Below, in pieces: positions 6,747-13,980 of a DNA stretch of 19,704 nt. Location: the NCBI GenBank assembly GCA_031266895.1, contig JAISAD010000063.1, positions 1 through 19,704 of the forward strand, read 5' to 3'. Both the position numbers and the translations under genes were made by a program. This DNA is from Bacteroidales bacterium. Lineage in GTDB: Bacteria > Bacteroidota > Bacteroidia > Bacteroidales > WCHB1-69. The notes under the pieces are model-generated. The model was not told the DNA's origin, searched no databases, and worked only from the letters and a program-made list of their open reading frames with translations. Each line of letters starts with the position of its first letter. Position 1 is the stretch's first letter.

Positions 6747-6802
6747 GCAAAAATCGCCTTATTGCATTACATCCTGTTAACACTACGGTTACGGCGGGGT
6801 TA
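6747..6802 (-). promoter_or_regulatory. Candidate Pho-type operator and promoter upstream of pstS
   Basis: On the minus strand TAAC (or TAAT) recurs at 6799-6802, 6788-6791, 6776-6779 and 6766-6769, with spacings of 11, 12 and 10 bases. This is the roughly one-turn spacing of PhoB/PhoP boxes. Immediately downstream is GATTTTTGC (6747-6755), one base away from the TAnnTTTGC minus-7 consensus. The layout parallels the region upstream of the porin gene. Individual repeats are short, so this is tentative. Confidence 0.35.
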
Positions 6803-6810
6803 AGATTTGC

Positions 6811-8094
6811 TCAGAATTTACATTGTACTCTAAGCGTAAACACATTATCCTTTTTATCTCTATTATAGCCGGCGAGATTAGCCGATGTCTCATTTTCAAT
6901 AAATTCATAGTAGGCTTGTAGCCTGACATTCGGCATGACACGCCACAAAAGACCGAATCCAAACGTGTAACAGGCAATATCGCCTGCGCCGCTATGAGGT
7001 CGCAAGCCGATGCTGCTGCCGGCCATTTTGCGGTTGGGGTCATACCAGTCATATTTCAGGACAACGGAAAGCGGTAATAGCACAAAATCCTGAATCAAAA
7101 TAATATAAGCTCCTGAAAATTTCCTGACATAAGTGTCGTGCGCAGGCAAAACAGAGGCATTGGGGCTTTTGCCGTCGGCAAAGCTGCCCGGCTGCTGGCC
7201 AAACAGATATTCCGCCCGCAAATGGCTTATGCCCGCCACGCTAAACTGCAAGTCCAATCCAATATACTCCCGCTTGGCAAATTTTCCCCTGTTTTCATTT
7301 GCCTGACTTAATTTAAAATCCTCTCCCTGCATGGCGTACACCTTTTCCGTGCCTTGATAAACGCTGCCAAAGTAATAAGACACGCCTCCGCCAAGCTTTA
7401 TATTACTGTCGAATGTCTTGCTTGCCGAAAGGTGTGCAATAAAATCCATGCGGCTGTCAGTCTCCATTTTAATGCCGTTGCCTGCAAAACCCCCCATCTC
7501 CAGTTTCACAATATGCCATGCCGACGCTGCCGGAGCCTGTAAAGCCAGCATAATCCCCACATCGCGCTCTTCAGGAAAGAGCGTTTGGCAGAGCAATGTT
7601 CTTTCAGGCGATTCGCGCAGCGAGGAGGAGTAGCTGATTTCGTTGCCAAACAGCCGGTCAAACACCCCCGCCTTAATCAGGCTTGCCGAATTGAACCAGG
7701 GATCCCTGACGGTCAGAAAGGCATCTTTCAGGCCTATGCCCCTTTCAGTCAAGTCAAGTTGAAGCACGCTGCCAATAATTGGGTCGCTATACATCAGTTT
7801 AATGCGTCCCCGCCGAACACCCACACGATGATACGGCCTTTCGGGATTCTCATTTTTTGTACCCACTTTCAACAAAGCATCAGGTTCGCCATACTGGTAC
7901 TGTGCCTGTATATAGCCCGATATTTTGAAGTTTCGCAACTCTTTAACCCCTTTATTCAAAGTGGAATGTTTGGGTTCCCATGCCGGTACACAATTAGTAT
8001 CCACTTCTTGCGAACACACATAAATATTTGAATATAAGTAAAATATTAAAAACAACACTCCTGATTTCCTGCTTAATTTTACCCGATTCAACAT
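6811..8094 (-). CDS. Phosphate-selective porin (OprO/OprP-like)
   Basis: This is an outer-membrane beta-barrel porin expected to pass phosphate or polyphosphate into the periplasm. The protein has 427 residues. A signal peptide (about 1-28, with a hydrophobic core in VLFLIFYLYSNIYV and a site near SQE) precedes a mature part built of alternating amphipathic strands. KISGYIQAQYQYGEPD (near residue 58) and VGVRRGRIKLMYSDPIIGSV are typical of OprO/OprP-family N-terminal strands. The protein ends in Phe (VQCKF), the usual C-terminal barrel signature. It is followed by pstS and pstC on the same strand. That context supports phosphate as substrate and is stronger evidence than the barrel sequence itself. 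Confidence 0.88.
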   Translation of the reverse strand: MLNRVKLSRKSGVLFLIFYLYSNIYVCSQEVDTNCVPAWEPKHSTLNKGVKELRNFKISGYIQAQYQYGEPDALLKVGTKNENPERPYHRVGVRRGRIKLMYSDPIIGSVLQLDLTERGIGLKDAFLTVRDPWFNSASLIKAGVFDRLFGNEISYSSSLRESPERTLLCQTLFPEERDVGIMLALQAPAASAWHIVKLEMGGFAGNGIKMETDSRMDFIAHLSASKTFDSNIKLGGGVSYYFGSVYQGTEKVYAMQGEDFKLSQANENRGKFAKREYIGLDLQFSVAGISHLRAEYLFGQQPGSFADGKSPNASVLPAHDTYVRKFSGAYIILIQDFVLLPLSVVLKYDWYDPNRKMAGSSIGLRPHSGAGDIACYTFGFGLLWRVMPNVRLQAYYEFIENETSANLAGYNRDKKDNVFTLRVQCKF

Positions 8095-8133
8095 AATTTT
8101 ATTTTTTGGTTTCTATTCCTTGAATTAGGGTAA

Positions 8134-8141
8134 CAAAAGTA
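8134..8141 (-). promoter_or_regulatory. Putative minus-7 box of the porin-pstSC unit
   Basis: The minus strand reads TACTTTTG, matching TAnnTTTG, 39 bases before the 8094 start codon. No TTTG sits at the standard minus-33 spacing; instead the 11-bp tandem repeat covers that area. This arrangement is typical of activator-dependent promoters. Confidence 0.6.
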
Positions 8142-8148
8142 AAACAGG

Positions 8149-8170
8149 CATGTTACAAACATGTTACAAA
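8149..8170 (-). promoter_or_regulatory. Perfect 11-bp tandem repeat, candidate PhoB/PhoP-type box
   Basis: TTTGTAACATG is repeated exactly twice without a spacer (8160-8170 and 8149-8159, minus-strand reading). PhoB-family regulators bind direct repeats with an 11-bp period. The TTACA/TGTAA core also resembles the TTAACA-type repeats of Bacillus PhoP. The repeats end 7 bases upstream of the porin minus-7 box and so take the place of a minus-33 element. The gene content downstream (porin, pstS, pstC) supports phosphate control. Which regulator binds is inferred. Confidence 0.6.
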
Positions 8171-8213
8171 AAGCCATGGCATGTGTTTTACATGTCAATT
8201 CAAAAAATTCATG

Positions 8214-8222
8214 TAATTTTGC
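8214..8222 (+). promoter_or_regulatory. Putative minus-7 box of dnaX
   Basis: TAATTTTGC matches TAnnTTTGC perfectly and would give a 5' UTR of about 60 bases before the dnaX ATG at 8290. It diverges from the porin promoter within a shared 195-base intergenic region. Confidence 0.6.
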
Positions 8223-8261
8223 ACAAGCATAGCCGAATTCTGTCCTGATAGAGGCTGAATT

Positions 8262-8272
8262 CTTGTAACATG
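8262..8272 (+). promoter_or_regulatory. Third, inverted copy of the 11-bp Pho-like repeat
   Basis: CTTGTAACATG differs by one base from the TTTGTAACATG repeat unit and faces the opposite way, toward dnaX. It lies inside the predicted dnaX leader, 17 bases before the ATG. As a single half-site it may be chance or an auxiliary site. Confidence 0.3.
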
Positions 8273-8289
8273 TTTTATTGCAAAATTTT

Positions 8290-9429
8290 ATGGATAATTT
8301 TATTGTATCTGCCCGCAAATATCGCCCTGTAACTTTTAAGTCGGTTGTAGGACAAAACGCCATTACCGAAACCCTGAAGAGTTCCATTCGATCTGGAAAA
8401 GTGGCGCAGGCCTTTCTTTTTTGCGGTCCGAGAGGGGTAGGAAAAACCACTTGCGCCCGCATTTTTGCCAAGGCACTCAACTGCCAGCACCCTGCTGAAG
8501 ATTTTGAACCCTGCAACGAGTGTGAATCTTGCCGCTCGTTCAACGAATCGGCCTCGTTCAACATCTATGAGCTGGATGCTGCTTCCAACAATTCGGTTGA
8601 CGACATCCGCAAGCTGGTGGAGCAGGTGCATATTGCTCCGCAAGGCGCTAAATATAAGGTATATGTAATTGATGAGGTGCACATGCTCTCATCCGCCGCC
8701 TTCAACGCTTTCCTCAAAACGCTTGAAGAACCTCCGGCCTATGCCAAATTTATTTTGGCCACTACCGAAAAGCATAAAATTCTGGCTACTATTCTGTCGC
8801 GATGCCAGGTATATGATTTTAAGCGCATTAAGGATGACGACATTTTAAAACACCTGCAATATGTAGCCGAAAGCGAACAAATTACAGTTGAAGAAGACGC
8901 CCTGCGCGTAGTGGCTGCCAAGGCAGACGGCGCATTACGCGATGCCCTGTCCATTTTCGATCAACTGGTAAGCTATTCCGGTAAAAATATTACCTATCAG
9001 GCAACTATCGAAAATCTTAATGTGCTGGATGTAGATAACTATTTTAAAATGACGGAGTTTCTTTTCCATGACGAAGTTTCGGATGCCCTTTTGCTGCTTG
9101 ACCAGATTATAGATAGGGGTTTCGATGCTCAACATTTCATATCTGGCTTGGCCGCTCATTTCCGAAACCTGCTTATGGCACAAAATCAGATGACCGTCAA
9201 GTTGATGGAAACCTCCGATGCAATTAAAATTAAATTTACGCAACAGGCTTCAAAAACAGATAAACAGTTGCTGTTAAGAGCTATGGACTTGACTTCACAG
9301 TGTGATTTCAACTATAAAATGGCCGGCAACAAGCGCCTTTCGGTAGAATTGTGCCTGATGCAGATTAACTTTAATTATACGTGGAAAAAACGGGAACAGG
9401 AGGCCAAGGTCAGGCAATCGCGAGGCTAA
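8290..9429 (+). CDS. dnaX: DNA polymerase III subunit gamma (N-terminal part of DnaX)
   Basis: DnaX is the clamp-loader ATPase of the replicase. This frame encodes 379 residues and carries the whole AAA+ part. Walker A is GPRGVGKTT (46-54). The zinc-binding cysteines are C65, C75, C78 and C81. Walker B is VIDEVH (126-131), and the SRC motif (170-172) supplies the arginine finger. The collar-type domain III follows to about residue 360. The ATG at 8290 gives the usual start, MDNFIVSARKYRP; a TTG four codons upstream was rejected. The frame stops at 9427-9429 after a short basic tail (KKREQEAKVRQSRG). The tau-specific region continues in another frame. The product is thus gamma-like in length, unless the stop reflects a sequence error. 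Confidence 0.95.
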   Translation: MDNFIVSARKYRPVTFKSVVGQNAITETLKSSIRSGKVAQAFLFCGPRGVGKTTCARIFAKALNCQHPAEDFEPCNECESCRSFNESASFNIYELDAASNNSVDDIRKLVEQVHIAPQGAKYKVYVIDEVHMLSSAAFNAFLKTLEEPPAYAKFILATTEKHKILATILSRCQVYDFKRIKDDDILKHLQYVAESEQITVEEDALRVVAAKADGALRDALSIFDQLVSYSGKNITYQATIENLNVLDVDNYFKMTEFLFHDEVSDALLLLDQIIDRGFDAQHFISGLAAHFRNLLMAQNQMTVKLMETSDAIKIKFTQQASKTDKQLLLRAMDLTSQCDFNYKMAGNKRLSVELCLMQINFNYTWKKREQEAKVRQSRG

Positions 9430-10303
9430 TACATCTTTCGTTCAGGCTGGCAGCAGCGCGTATGCGCAAATTTCAACCGTTCCACAGCAATCCTCACAGC
9501 CTTTCATATCGGCTGAAACTGCCATAAAGCCACCCGTGCCGATCAGAGACATTGTGCAACCTAAACACTTGGAATACAAGCCTATAGAACAATTTCCCGT
9601 TGAGCCGCAACCCGCCAAACAACCTGCCGTTGAACTTAAATTGGCGGAGCAGGAGCCGCAAAGCAGCATCTCTCAGGAACCCGATACTCTGCCGCAAAAC
9701 GGCAATATTCCTGCAACAGAACCCGATTTCATTCCAGATGTCTTGTCGGAAAATGACACCATAGCAACAGAAGAAGAGGAGTTTGCTGCAACGGAAAGCG
9801 ATCCCGATTTTCCTTCCGATAGAATTTCACAGGATTCCAATAATGAAGAAGGCACAGATTTATCTATGCAACCTGCATCATCGGAAGAGGACGAATCGCT
9901 GGTGGTACACGAGCCGAAAGAGGAAGAAAACAAACTTGATGTGGCATCCTTATCCCCCTTTGGTCAGTCGTGGGTAGCAATGTGCAATTCCGTTCTGTCC
10001 GAAGTGCCTGCACTCTATCATCTTTTCGTAAATAACATGCCGGAGTACGAAAATCATAACATCACCGTGACCGTAAATAATGGGATTGCCGAGGCTTTCT
10101 TTGTCGATAAAAAACGTGAAATTTTAGCATGGATGCGCAGCAATTTCAGCATGGAAATTGAGGATATTATACTGGATATACAAACAGAAGCCGTACAAAA
10201 AAAGTTTCTCCTGTCCAATCGGGAACAGGCGGAACTGCTGCATCAGCAAAACAGCGAATTATCCGATTTTATAAATTTATTGGGGTTAAAATTGATAGAA
10301 TAA
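9359..10303 (+). CDS. dnaX: C-terminal (tau-type) part of DnaX in a shifted frame
   Basis: This frame overlaps the first dnaX frame by 71 bases (9359-9429) and stays open to 10303. It has no good start codon of its own: there is a GTG at 9536 and no ATG until 9868. It begins with a low-complexity, acidic Pro/Glu/Ser-rich linker (to about 9950). A folded domain follows from FGQSWVAMCNSVLSEVPALY to the end. LSNREQAELLHQQNSELSDF near the C terminus resembles the end of Bacteroidota DnaX proteins. Joining the frames needs a net +1 or -2 shift. It may be a programmed frameshift or slippage producing tau, a true mutation, or a sequence error. It should not be read as an independent gene. Confidence 0.75.
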   Translation, partial: CRLTLIIRGKNGNRRPRSGNREANTSFVQAGSSAYAQISTVPQQSSQPFISAETAIKPPVPIRDIVQPKHLEYKPIEQFPVEPQPAKQPAVELKLAEQEPQSSISQEPDTLPQNGNIPATEPDFIPDVLSENDTIATEEEEFAATESDPDFPSDRISQDSNNEEGTDLSMQPASSEEDESLVVHEPKEEENKLDVASLSPFGQSWVAMCNSVLSEVPALYHLFVNNMPEYENHNITVTVNNGIAEAFFVDKKREILAWMRSNFSMEIEDIILDIQTEAVQKKFLLSNREQAELLHQQNSELSDFINLLGLKLIE

Positions 10304-10356
10304 AACTGTTTTGCATAATCGTTTTACACATAATGCGTTATTCCAAAAATTTCATG

Positions 10357-10365
10357 TACATTTGC
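10357..10365 (+). promoter_or_regulatory. Minus-7-like box directly in front of bamD
   Basis: TACATTTGC matches TAnnTTTGC but ends only 3 bases before the bamD ATG at 10369. A transcript from it would be nearly leaderless. It may be fortuitous, with bamD read through from dnaX. Confidence 0.35.
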
Positions 10366-10368
10366 AGG

Positions 10369-11331
10369 ATGAAAATTTTTAGGGCAACAAAGCTTATTTT
10401 ATTGTTAATCATGATGTTGGGATTGCTTAATCATAGCAATGCTGCTTTTTTTTCTTCTAAAACAGAGAAAAAAGGCAACTTATCCATCCCGCAGCCCAGT
10501 GATACCCTACCGAAGAAAAAGGGCAAGACACCCATGCTTTACTCCTCTTCCAATACGGGAAAATCAAGAAGCAATACCCGAATTACTTTTGAGACTTTTC
10601 AACAAAATTTGGAAAAAGCGAAGCGCTTTTACGACAAAAAGCAGTTTCTTTCGGCTGCTAAATATTTTGAGGAACTTTACCCTCTTTCCCTGGGGCAGCC
10701 GGTGGCTGATACTATTCTGTTCCTTTTTGCCGATTGCTACTTTCAAAACAAGGACTATCAGATGGCTGCATTCCATTTCAAAGACTATACGCGCCGCTAC
10801 CCCGGCACTACCCGTACAGAATTAGCCTATCTCAAATGCCTGCAATCCATTTACAACCTTTCGCCTGCTTACAGTTTAGATCAGTATGAAACCAAATACG
10901 CCATAGAGGAGATTAACTTGTTTATTCAGCTTTACCCCAAAAGCAGCTATATGGAAGAGTGTAATGCAATGCTGGATGAATTGCGCAATAAATTGGCTCA
11001 CAAAGATTTTGAACAAATAAAACTCTACTATAACACCGAAAACTACAAGGCAACTCAAATTGCAGCTAAAAACTTTTCCAAGGATTACACCTACTCTGCT
11101 TATTCGGATGATGCTCTTTTCATTTTGATAAAAAATAATTACGAATATGCCAAAAAGAGCGTGGAGACAAAAAGATACGAGCGTTTTATGGAATGTGTGG
11201 ATGCTTATGACAAGCTGCGCATCCATCATCCTGACTCGCCTTTCTTGGCTGAGGCTAAAAAGGTGGCAGATGATGCCGGAAAACAGATTGAAAAAATAAA
11301 AAACAGAAAAAATAAAAATCAAGATACTTAA
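10369..11331 (+). CDS. bamD: Outer membrane protein assembly factor BamD
   Basis: BamD is a TPR protein of the BAM complex that inserts beta-barrel proteins into the outer membrane. The protein has 320 residues from the ATG at 10369; an upstream ATG at 10333 adds 12 residues that spoil the signal sequence. The signal-like stretch is MKIFRATKLILLLIMMLGLL. TPR-type helices begin near residue 65, with AKRFYDKKQFLSAAKYFEEL, FADCYFQNKDYQMAAFHFKDY and RRYPGTTRTELAYLKCLQSIY, the last being typical of BamD. The protein ends in a Lys-rich tail. No lipobox cysteine follows the hydrophobic region, although BamD is normally a lipoprotein. The gene overlaps rpoZ by one base (TAATG), in the familiar bamD-rpoZ-coaBC order of Bacteroidia. 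Confidence 0.92.
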   Translation: MKIFRATKLILLLIMMLGLLNHSNAAFFSSKTEKKGNLSIPQPSDTLPKKKGKTPMLYSSSNTGKSRSNTRITFETFQQNLEKAKRFYDKKQFLSAAKYFEELYPLSLGQPVADTILFLFADCYFQNKDYQMAAFHFKDYTRRYPGTTRTELAYLKCLQSIYNLSPAYSLDQYETKYAIEEINLFIQLYPKSSYMEECNAMLDELRNKLAHKDFEQIKLYYNTENYKATQIAAKNFSKDYTYSAYSDDALFILIKNNYEYAKKSVETKRYERFMECVDAYDKLRIHHPDSPFLAEAKKVADDAGKQIEKIKNRKNKNQDT

Positions 11332-11654
11332 TGAAAATTGCGGACATTAAAAAAAACAGAATTAACGAATTTGCCATCACTAGAAATCTAAAAGATTTTG
11401 ACAAAGATACCGGCAATATTTATGAAACGGTAGCCATAATGTCAAAACGCGCCAATCAAATCGCAATGGAGATGAAAGACGAATTTCATGAACAGTCCAT
11501 GGGTTTTCCGGTTCCGAGCGATTCACTGGAAGAAATATTTGAAAATAAGGAACAGATAGAACTGGCACGCGATTACGAACAGTTTCCCAAGCCGGTGTTG
11601 CTGTCCATTTACGAATTTGAGAAAGGCGAAACGCACTACAAGCACGCGGAATAA
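11331..11654 (+). CDS. rpoZ: RNA polymerase omega subunit, Bacteroidota type
   Basis: This 107-residue protein would be the small omega subunit that helps assemble and stabilise RNA polymerase. The segment TRNLKDFDKDTGNIYETVAI and SKRANQI matches the Bacteroidota RpoZ family, which is diverged from E. coli omega. The second half (EEIFENKEQIELARDYEQFPKP) is also typical of that family. The start codon shares one base with the bamD stop codon, and coaBC begins 11 bases after the stop. Both facts indicate cotranscription. Family assignment rests on these motifs and on the conserved neighbourhood. Confidence 0.88.
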   Translation: MKIADIKKNRINEFAITRNLKDFDKDTGNIYETVAIMSKRANQIAMEMKDEFHEQSMGFPVPSDSLEEIFENKEQIELARDYEQFPKPVLLSIYEFEKGETHYKHAE

Positions 11655-11665
11655 ACCATACACTC

Positions 11666-12886
11666 ATGTCAATTTCGCTTGACAAAAACATTGTAATTGG
11701 AATTACAGGTGGAATAGCAGTTTACAAGTCGCTATCCCTTATTCGCCTGTTTAAGATTGCCCATTGCGAAGTTAAGGTAGTAGCAACCCGCAACGCGCTG
11801 AAATTTATCACTCCGCTTACTATTGAAACACTTTCGCAAAATGTGCTCTACACCGACACTTTTCAGCGAAGCGAAGCCTTTTCCGTAAATCATATTGCGC
11901 ATAGCGATTGGGCAAGTGCGGTAATTGTGGCACCGGCTACGGCTAATATAATAGGCAAAATGGCCAACGGTATTGCCGATGATGCCCTATCTACGTTGCT
12001 TATGGCTTGTCGAAAACCGATTTTTATAGCGCCGGCTATGAATAACGCCATGTATGAACATCCGGCATTGCAACAGAATATAGAAACGCTTGTCCGGCGC
12101 GGAATTCACCTTATTAAGCCTGCTACCGGCTTTTTGGCCTGTAATGCAGAGGGAAAAGGACGCATGGAAGAGCCGGAGCGCATTTTTGAAAATGTTGCCA
12201 GCTATTTTTTAGCTCCCCGTCCGTTGCAGGGCAGGCATGCCTTAGTGTCGGCAGGCCCTACGCACGAGCCTATAGATCCGGTGCGTTTCATAGGCAATCA
12301 CTCTTCAGGATTAATGGGCTTTGCCCTTGCTCAAAAGCTGGCAGAAGCAGGTGCTGAGGTTACATTGGTGTCCGGTCCTGTGTCGCTTTCCACACCGGAA
12401 AACGGCAATATCACCCGCATAGATGTTACCACAGCGGCACAGATGCATAAAGCATGCCGGCAATATGCCGCCCGGGCAGATATTATAGTTATGGCAGCAG
12501 CAGTAGCCGACTATACCCCTGAAACGGCAGAGCAGGAGAAAATCAAGAAAAATACCGACAATTGGCAGCTTTCCCTAACCAAAACTACCGATATTTTAAG
12601 AGAACTTGGCAAACAAAAAACGGATCATCAAATCATTATGGGCTTTGCCCTGGAGACTGAAAACGAAATTGAGCATGCCAAAGCCAAGTTGCAGAGTAAA
12701 AATGCCGATTTTATAGTACTCAACTCCTTAAAAGAAGCCGGCGCCGGTTTTATTGCTGCTACCAATAAGGTTACTGTATTTACTCGCGAAGGGGCGATTA
12801 TTGAAATCCCGCTCAAATCTAAAACCGAAATAGCCTATGATTTGGTACAATTGATCTGTGAGCGATGTAATTGCGCGAAGAATTAG
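11666..12886 (+). CDS. coaBC: Bifunctional phosphopantothenoylcysteine synthetase/decarboxylase CoaBC
   Basis: CoaBC carries out two steps of coenzyme A synthesis: it joins 4'-phosphopantothenate to cysteine (CTP-dependent), then decarboxylates the product to 4'-phosphopantetheine with FMN. The protein has 406 residues, the normal length. The N-terminal CoaC half has the flavin-binding ITGGIAVYKS, the catalytic His76 in NHIAHSDW, the PAMN motif with following Met (123-129), and the active-site Cys159 in GFLACNAEGKGRM. The CoaB half starts near residue 188 with SAGPTHEPIDPVRFIGNHSSG and includes MAAAVADYTP and KIKKNTD. It is the last gene of the bamD-rpoZ-coaBC group and faces a convergent gene 22 bases away. 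Confidence 0.97.
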   Translation: MSISLDKNIVIGITGGIAVYKSLSLIRLFKIAHCEVKVVATRNALKFITPLTIETLSQNVLYTDTFQRSEAFSVNHIAHSDWASAVIVAPATANIIGKMANGIADDALSTLLMACRKPIFIAPAMNNAMYEHPALQQNIETLVRRGIHLIKPATGFLACNAEGKGRMEEPERIFENVASYFLAPRPLQGRHALVSAGPTHEPIDPVRFIGNHSSGLMGFALAQKLAEAGAEVTLVSGPVSLSTPENGNITRIDVTTAAQMHKACRQYAARADIIVMAAAVADYTPETAEQEKIKKNTDNWQLSLTKTTDILRELGKQKTDHQIIMGFALETENEIEHAKAKLQSKNADFIVLNSLKEAGAGFIAATNKVTVFTREGAIIEIPLKSKTEIAYDLVQLICERCNCAKN

Positions 12887-12908
12887 ATATCCGCATCTTT
12901 CTGCAGCG

Positions 12909-13205
12909 CTATTGTGTAAATTCCAATACGGCAAACAGAATCCCAATCAGGAAAGTAACCGTTACAATACCCCGTCCGGTAAGATCATACTTCAATTTTA
13001 ACAGGTAATACCTGAGCAAAAAAAGATTTGGCAGTATGCTCAAAAGGATGATTTTTTGAATAGATACTATCTCTATTTTGCCTGTATAATGTTCTACCAT
13101 ACTAACAATTAAATATAAAAGGCCAAAAATGGCAGCCGGGACCAGCAACCCCGTAAGAAAGCCCAACCAAAAATTATCACGTCTTAACTGTTCCCTGATG
13201 TTCAT
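12909..13205 (-). CDS. Small membrane protein coupled to SurE
   Basis: This 98-residue protein has no domain I can name. The ATG at 13205 was chosen over the longer frame (to 13304) because it overlaps the surE stop by 4 bases (ATGA), a typical coupled start, and begins MNIREQLRRDNFW. Three hydrophobic segments are visible at about 12-36, 50-66 and 77-95. A basic loop with YYLLKLKYDLTGRG lies between the last two. The protein is therefore likely an inner-membrane protein. Its tight coupling to surE suggests joint expression but not a specific role. It is convergent with coaBC. Confidence 0.72.
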   Translation of the reverse strand: MNIREQLRRDNFWLGFLTGLLVPAAIFGLLYLIVSMVEHYTGKIEIVSIQKIILLSILPNLFLLRYYLLKLKYDLTGRGIVTVTFLIGILFAVLEFTQ

Positions 13206-13972
13206 TTTTCTATAAAATTTAAGGATGAAATATATTGATGCGCTGTCATATCGAACTGCACCGGCTGCACGGAAACATAGCCGTTGCGCAAAGCCCATTG
13301 ACAAGTCCCCTCCTGCGGATCGGTCTCTTCCAGATGACCGGCGAGCCAGTAGTAGGGACGACCAAACGGGTCAAAGCGCTCTTCCAGATCCTCATTCCAA
13401 AAACCGGGTGCCTGTCGTGTAATTTTAATTCCCCTTATATTTTCCAATGGCAATTTGGGAATATTGACATTGAGGCAGATAAAAGGAGGCATTTCATGCG
13501 CTAATACTTCTGTAATTATCTTATCTACAAATATTTTGGATGCAGAAAAGTCAGCTTGAGAAGAGTAGTTAAGTAAAGAAAATCCCACAGATTTCAGATT
13601 TTCAAAGCTGGCTTCAATAGCAGCGGCCATAGTTCCCGAATAGAGCAGGCTTACCGATGAATTGGAGCCATGATTGATGCCCGACAGCACAAGGTCTATC
13701 TTTTGGTTGCGCAGCACTACCTTTTGTCCTAATTTCACGCAATCTACAGGGGTGCCGCTGGTACGGTAATAATTTACGCCATTCTTCTTTTTGTAGAGCT
13801 TAATGCGCAGCGGCCGGCTCATAGTAATGCCATGCCCGGATCCTGAACGGGAGCTATTAGGTGCAATTACGGTAACATGGCCGTGCTGGCGTGCTACTTC
13901 TACTAAAGCCTCTAATCCGGAGGCTTCATAACCATCATCATTTACCACTAAAATGGTAGGTTTTTGATCCAT
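13202..13972 (-). CDS. surE: 5'-nucleotidase SurE
   Basis: SurE is a divalent-metal-dependent nucleoside monophosphate phosphatase (also active on short polyphosphate) linked to stationary-phase survival. The protein has 256 residues, the expected length. Metal-binding residues are visible: D12 and D13 in VVNDDGYEA, S41 in APNSSRSGSGHG, and N100 in LSGINHGSN. GTPVDCVKLG (73-82) is another family block. The gene starts 8 bases after the C25 protease gene and overlaps the following membrane-protein gene by 4 bases, so the three are probably cotranscribed. The protease link is likely a matter of shared transcription rather than shared function. Confidence 0.96.
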   Translation of the reverse strand: MDQKPTILVVNDDGYEASGLEALVEVARQHGHVTVIAPNSSRSGSGHGITMSRPLRIKLYKKKNGVNYYRTSGTPVDCVKLGQKVVLRNQKIDLVLSGINHGSNSSVSLLYSGTMAAAIEASFENLKSVGFSLLNYSSQADFSASKIFVDKIITEVLAHEMPPFICLNVNIPKLPLENIRGIKITRQAPGFWNEDLEERFDPFGRPYYWLAGHLEETDPQEGTCQWALRNGYVSVQPVQFDMTAHQYISSLNFIEK

Positions 13973-13980
13973 ATTTTAAA

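Noticed and set aside
7585..8031. 148-codon plus-strand frame antisense to the porin
   Set aside because: It is opposite a well-supported porin with signal peptide and C-terminal Phe, and has no domain or promoter of its own.
8088..8682. Minus-strand frames overlapping the dnaX 5' end
   Set aside because: They lie opposite the highly conserved DnaX ATPase domain and cover the porin promoter region. Their sequences show no family features.
9385..9391. E. coli-style -1 slippery heptamer in dnaX
   Set aside because: The A6-C sequence could slip, but a -1 shift leads to the wrong frame. The tau frame needs a net +1 or -2 change.
9536..10303. Independent gene starting at GTG 9536
   Set aside because: The same frame is open back to 9359 within dnaX, the content is the DnaX linker and C-terminal domain, and no ribosome-binding site or good start is present.
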